Shown in pieces: positions 61,101 through 64,000 of a DNA stretch of 64,000 nt. Origin of the DNA: Desulfosporosinus meridiei DSM 13257 (GTDB lineage: Bacteria; Bacillota; Desulfitobacteriia; Desulfitobacteriales; Desulfitobacteriaceae); NCBI RefSeq assembly GCF_000231385.2, contig NC_018515.1, forward strand, positions 638,501 through 702,500, written 5' to 3'. The notes beneath the pieces were generated by a model. It was not told the origin of the DNA, made no database searches, and saw nothing but the letters and a program-made list of their open reading frames with translations. Position numbers and translations under genes: made by a program. Every line of letters starts with the position of its first letter. The stretch's first letter is position 1.

Positions 61101-61688
61101 ATGAATCAAGGAAATCTCTTTAAGGTACTTCTTTATTTTGACGGAACCCCACATTCTTTGTCAGCTGCTGTTTACACAGCAGATTTGCTAAAAAGAATAC
61201 CTCATATGTCCCTAAATATCGTACATGCGCAAGAGAGTGTTGAGGGAGTGTTTATACCGGGTGAATACAATTTGATGGGCCAGTGGTCATCAGATCTCTG
61301 CTCTGTGAAACAGGAAGTTAATAAAGCGAGTCAGGATTCTAAGATTATTGCTAAAATAAATGAGATATTCTTTAAAACAGGGCAGGATGTCAGTCAAGAA
61401 GTTATCTTTGCTAATTCGAATATTCCAGATATCGTAGACTCAATCATTGATTATTCGACCAAACAGAGACCTGAATTGATCATCATGGGTACAAGAGGGC
61501 CAAGCAGCTTTAAGGGCTTAATGCATGGAAGTTTAGCCCATAGTGTCCTGAATAAATCTAAAATACCGGTATTACTGATTAAGAAACTGCCTCAGGAATT
61601 TATTGATGAGTTTTGCTCTTCTTCGTCAGAGAAGTCTGGTCGTCGCAAAGGGCGAAGAAATCACTTATATGAGGTGAAAACAATATAA
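61101..61688 (+). CDS. universal stress protein (UspA family)
   Basis: 195 residues with a UspA fold: beta-strand LFKVLLYFDGTPHSLSAAVYTADLL, then ELIIMGTRGPSSFKGLMHGSLAHSVLNKSKIPVLLI, which holds the G-2x-G-9x-G(S/T) nucleotide loop. The C-terminus is basic (GRRKGRRNHLYEVKT). GAGGTGG precedes the ATG. Third gene of the sigma-54 TSUP operon. USPs beside transporters often bind nucleotide to modulate them. Confidence 0.9.
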   Translation: MNQGNLFKVLLYFDGTPHSLSAAVYTADLLKRIPHMSLNIVHAQESVEGVFIPGEYNLMGQWSSDLCSVKQEVNKASQDSKIIAKINEIFFKTGQDVSQEVIFANSNIPDIVDSIIDYSTKQRPELIIMGTRGPSSFKGLMHGSLAHSVLNKSKIPVLLIKKLPQEFIDEFCSSSSEKSGRRKGRRNHLYEVKTI

Positions 61689-61701
61689 TAGCATTCAGAT
61701 T

Positions 61702-61738
61702 AAAGTCTAGGAGAGTAATAATCGCCTAGTCTTTTTTT
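61702..61738 (+). terminator. terminator of the TSUP operon
   Basis: AAAG-T-CTAGG / CCTAG-T-CTTT stem (one T-T mismatch) followed by a long T-run. Confidence 0.75.
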
Positions 61739-61876
61739 GTGGTCTTTTCAGCGACACATAAGGGAATAGGATGGAGAAATAAAAAGAATATGACTTAGAT
61801 AGGGAAAAGTTGTATAATACCCTTTGTAGATTATGTTAAAACCTGGATTTAATGTATGTGTGGGGGTATTTTCTGA

Positions 61877-63034
61877 ATGGTCAATCCTGGATTTATGATA
61901 GTTGTTACCATGGTTCTTTTAGTTTATGGTGGGCTTAACTACTACATAGGTCTGCGTGGATGGCAGGCTCTGTTTAGCTATGTTCCATTTTTTAATTCCA
62001 AGGTTTATTGGACAATTTTCTTGCTGCTTTCTCTAGCTTACTTATTTAGTAGGTTATTGAAAAAATTTCTTCCTATCATCTTACATGAAATACTAACTGT
62101 TCTTGGAGCGTATTGGATGGCCTGTATGCTCTATTTCTTATTAATAATATTGTTGCTGGATCTCCTCCGTGTGTTTGACAGTCGGCTCCATTTTGTACCA
62201 GTAGGAATAAAACAGAGTTTGAACCCTGTCTTAGGGCTGACTGTTTTCGTATTAGTAATAGGAATTATTAGCTATGGAGCCTGGAATGCCCGTCATCCAC
62301 GAATTAACCATTATGACCTAACAATTACAAAACAAGCAGGAGCCTTAAAGAAACTACACGTTGTCATGGTTTCCGATATACATCTTGGAACAATTATTCA
62401 GAATGATCATCTTACCAAGTTGGTCGACAAAGTTAATGAGCTGAAACCCGACTTGATTCTTATGGCGGGAGATGTGTTTGATGAAGATATTGAATCCAAA
62501 AATAAACAGCAAGTTGCGGATAACTTCCGTAGGCTGTCCTCTACTTATGGGAGTTTTGCTGTGTTAGGCAACCATGAATACATTGGCGGCAATGCCAATG
62601 AGGCAATAAAATATCTAAATGAAGCAGGAGTAAAAGTGTTAAGGGATAGTTCAGAAGAGGTTGGGGGGAGTTTCGCCCTTGTAGGGAGAGATGATTTATC
62701 GGGATCACGTTTTAATGGAACGAAGCGAGAAAGCTTAGCAACTCTGATGGAGGGGATAAATCCCTCTTTGCCAATTATAGTAATGGATCATCAACCCTCT
62801 CATTTGGAGGAACCGGTTGAACAAAAAGTAGATCTTCAGGTTTCTGGGCATACTCACAATGGGCAACTATTTCCCATTCAGTTTATTACACAGAAAGTTT
62901 TTGAACAGGATTGGGGATATCTGCGCAAAGGGGACTTTCAACTCATAGTATCATCGGGTTATGGGACATGGGGGCCTCCGATTCGAATCGGTAATACCCC
63001 TGAGATCGTGGATATTACAATAACATTTAAATAG
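61877..63034 (+). CDS. membrane-anchored metallophosphoesterase
   Basis: 385 residues: four or five N-terminal transmembrane helices (residues 1-150) and a C-terminal calcineurin-like phosphoesterase domain with all metal motifs: VVMVSDIHLG (D-x-H), LILMAGDVFDE (GD), LGNHEY (GNHE), VMDHQPSH and VSGHTHNGQ (GHTHxGQ). YaeI/YkuE-like. The substrate may be a lipid-linked phosphate such as UDP-diacylglucosamine or a cyclic nucleotide. A T-run terminator precedes it, and it has its own weak SD. It ends with a strong terminator before the feo operon. Confidence 0.9.
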   Translation: MVNPGFMIVVTMVLLVYGGLNYYIGLRGWQALFSYVPFFNSKVYWTIFLLLSLAYLFSRLLKKFLPIILHEILTVLGAYWMACMLYFLLIILLLDLLRVFDSRLHFVPVGIKQSLNPVLGLTVFVLVIGIISYGAWNARHPRINHYDLTITKQAGALKKLHVVMVSDIHLGTIIQNDHLTKLVDKVNELKPDLILMAGDVFDEDIESKNKQQVADNFRRLSSTYGSFAVLGNHEYIGGNANEAIKYLNEAGVKVLRDSSEEVGGSFALVGRDDLSGSRFNGTKRESLATLMEGINPSLPIIVMDHQPSHLEEPVEQKVDLQVSGHTHNGQLFPIQFITQKVFEQDWGYLRKGDFQLIVSSGYGTWGPPIRIGNTPEIVDITITFK

Positions 63035-63046
63035 TAACGTTAAATG

Positions 63047-63080
63047 AGCTCTGGAAGAAGTTTGCTTCCAGAGCTTTTTG
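63047..63080 (+). terminator. terminator of the metallophosphoesterase gene
   Basis: Eleven-base-pair perfect stem AGCTCTGGAAG / CTTCCAGAGCT with 7-nt loop then TTTTG. Confidence 0.9.
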
Positions 63081-63157
63081 TTTGTGTTTAGAGCCAAGAA
63101 CTTAGCTTAAATTTCTCGTTGACGTATCAGGAGATTAGTGATAACATAAGCCTTAAA

Positions 63158-63176
63158 GATAATGATATTGATTATC
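63158..63176. promoter_or_regulatory. Fur box of the feo operon
   Basis: GATAATGATATTGATTATC matches the 19-bp Fur consensus GATAATGATAATCATTATC at 17 of 19 positions, 35 bp upstream of feoA. Confidence 0.9.
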
Positions 63177-63210
63177 AATTGCAAACATTTTGCAATAAGG
63201 AGTGGAAAGA

Positions 63211-63426
63211 ATGCCTTTAACTATGTTATCACCGGGTAAAGAGGCTATAGTTGAAGCATGTAGAGCTAAAGAAACAACTAAAAAGTTTCTGGAAGGTTTA
63301 GGGATTATTCCTGGGGTTACGATATCAGTCATTACCGAGTTTAGCGGCAATCTAATTGTGGCCGTCAAAGGATCTAGATTGGCCTTAAATAGGGGAGTTG
63401 CTCAGCAAGTAATGGTACATGCATGA
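63211..63426 (+). CDS. feoA: FeoA domain protein 1
   Basis: 71 residues from ATG 63211 (AAGGAGTGG upstream; GTG 63202 overlaps it). Small SH3-like FeoA fold: MLSPGKEAIVEACRAKE...FLEGLGIIPGVTISVITEFSGNLIVAVKGSRLALNRGVAQQVMV. FeoA proteins dock on FeoB and are needed for ferrous iron uptake. First gene behind the Fur box. It overlaps the beginning of the next frame and is followed by a second, divergent FeoA. Confidence 0.92.
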   Translation: MPLTMLSPGKEAIVEACRAKETTKKFLEGLGIIPGVTISVITEFSGNLIVAVKGSRLALNRGVAQQVMVHA

Positions 63427-63448
63427 GGTTTTGGAGGAGGTAAATATT

Positions 63449-63703
63449 TTGGATAGAACTTTAAAGGAGTTACGAACAGGTGAAAAAGGCCTGATTGTCA
63501 AAGTCTTAGGTGAAAAGGGTTCTGTAAAGAAACGTTTAATGGATATGGGTGTGACCCGGGGAGCAGAAGTATTGGTAAGGAAAGTAGCGCCACTTGGCGA
63601 CCCAATAGAAGTCAATATTCGGGGGTACGAATTAACCCTGAGGAAGGCTGAGGTGCAAAATATTATACTAGAATCAGGGTTGCTCCTGCATAAAGAGGAG
63701 TAA
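63449..63703 (+). CDS. feoA: FeoA domain protein 2
   Basis: 84 residues from TTG 63449, which has GGAGGAGG eight nt upstream; an ATG at 63419 overlaps the preceding gene and lacks an SD. FeoA fold: LKELRTGEKGLIVKVLGEKGSVKKRLMDMGVTRGAEVLVRKVAPLGDPIEVNIRGYELTLRKAEV, the classical FeoA signature (KRLMDMG, APLGDPIE). Clostridial feo operons often encode two FeoA proteins before FeoB. It is distinct in sequence from FeoA 1. Confidence 0.92.
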   Translation: MDRTLKELRTGEKGLIVKVLGEKGSVKKRLMDMGVTRGAEVLVRKVAPLGDPIEVNIRGYELTLRKAEVQNIILESGLLLHKEE

Positions 63704-63760
63704 TTTTTTTAAGATTCAAATGAGAATGGTTATCGACGTCTTGGGGGGAGTTGTGGAGTA

Positions 63761-64000
63761 GTGTGGTTAAAGTTTGCATTAGTAGGGAATCCGAACTGTG
63801 GAAAAACTACTTTGTTTAATGAAATTACTGGGGGCACTCAGTATGTTGCAAACTGGCCTGGAGTTACTATTGAAAAAAGAGAAGGAAAAGCCAAAAAGTT
63901 AAAAGAGGATGTTCTGATTATCGACCTTCCGGGGATCTATTCATTATCCCCATATTCTATGGAGGAAGTCATAGCCAGAGATTACATTATCAATGAAATG
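63761..64000 (+). CDS. feoB: ferrous iron transporter FeoB, 5' part (partial)
   Basis: The first 80 codons, open to the end of the window. The cytosolic G-domain is visible: G1 GNPNCGKTTLF, the conserved GGTQYVANWPGVTIEKREG region around G2, and G3 DLPGIYSLSPYS. GTG 63761 has GGGGGGAG at 63743-63750. FeoB is the GTP-dependent inner-membrane Fe2+ permease; here it follows two FeoA genes behind a Fur box. Confidence 0.95.
   Translation, partial: MWLKFALVGNPNCGKTTLFNEITGGTQYVANWPGVTIEKREGKAKKLKEDVLIIDLPGIYSLSPYSMEEVIARDYIINEM

Overview
This window looks like the chromosome of a low-GC, anaerobic Gram-positive bacterium of the Desulfosporosinus/Desulfitobacterium group (Peptococcaceae). The arguments are: Bacillus-type housekeeping synteny (alr ... 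ndoAI-ndoA, MurT-GatD), a T-box and a c-di-AMP riboswitch, an AprA/AprB-like flavoprotein/ferredoxin pair, an RsbRD-N protein of the kind seen in sulfate reducers, a TauE/SafE (TSUP) permease, and two sigma-54 activator/kinase pairs. The genus is inferred, not proven. No rRNA, tRNA, CRISPR array, intact insertion sequence or prophage was seen.

Layout. 1-4.3 kb: cell wall (alr 3' end, murT-gatD) and the NdoAI/EndoA toxin-antitoxin pair, followed by a candidate minus-strand small RNA (about 4345-4493). 4.6-7.6 kb: a polar amino-acid ABC importer. 7.8-13 kb: an RsbRD-N protein, a Crp/Fnr regulator, a DASS-type anion transporter and the AprA/AprB-like pair, with dyad operators in front of the transporter. 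13.3-25.4 kb: a Met-rich metal-homeostasis block. Three small Met-rich/SHOCT proteins face an eight-gene minus-strand operon: YtkA-like, NapH-like ferredoxin, DUF2318, ABC ATPase, two FtsX permeases, response regulator and a kinase with a Met-rich sensor. That operon has a near-perfect sigma-54 promoter, and two tandem dyads lie beside the divergent NtrC-type activator and its kinase.

25.6-34.4 kb: a DMT-family exporter with a small wHTH protein, a LysR regulator, a BCCT transporter and an alkaline-phosphatase-superfamily enzyme. Three of these promoters share a gapless 36-bp element abutting the -35 box, so they look like one regulon. A thioredoxin and an unusual thioredoxin reductase follow. 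34.9-41.4 kb: a chemoreceptor, a probable ADP-ribosyltransferase whose translation start lies inside a 40-bp palindrome and may be frameshifted, a cell-wall hydrolase under a c-di-AMP riboswitch, PlsC, and a cluster of four small membrane proteins of unknown function. 42-47.5 kb: a FAD oxidase with an MnmM-type tRNA methyltransferase, an OhrR-controlled glutathione peroxidase, and trpBA behind a tryptophan T-box.

48-53.3 kb: a MacAB-like ABC exporter with UppP (cell-envelope defence). 53.6-56.4 kb: threonine dehydratase, a GntR regulator and an EF-hand protein. 56.5-61.7 kb: a second sigma-54 module, in which an NtrC regulator and kinase stand divergent to a small membrane protein, a TSUP permease and a universal stress protein, again with a canonical sigma-54 promoter and dyad sites. 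61.9-64 kb: a membrane metallophosphoesterase and a Fur-controlled feoA-feoA-feoB operon that runs off the window. A modular intergenic repeat (hairpin plus a conserved tail) occurs at three operon ends.
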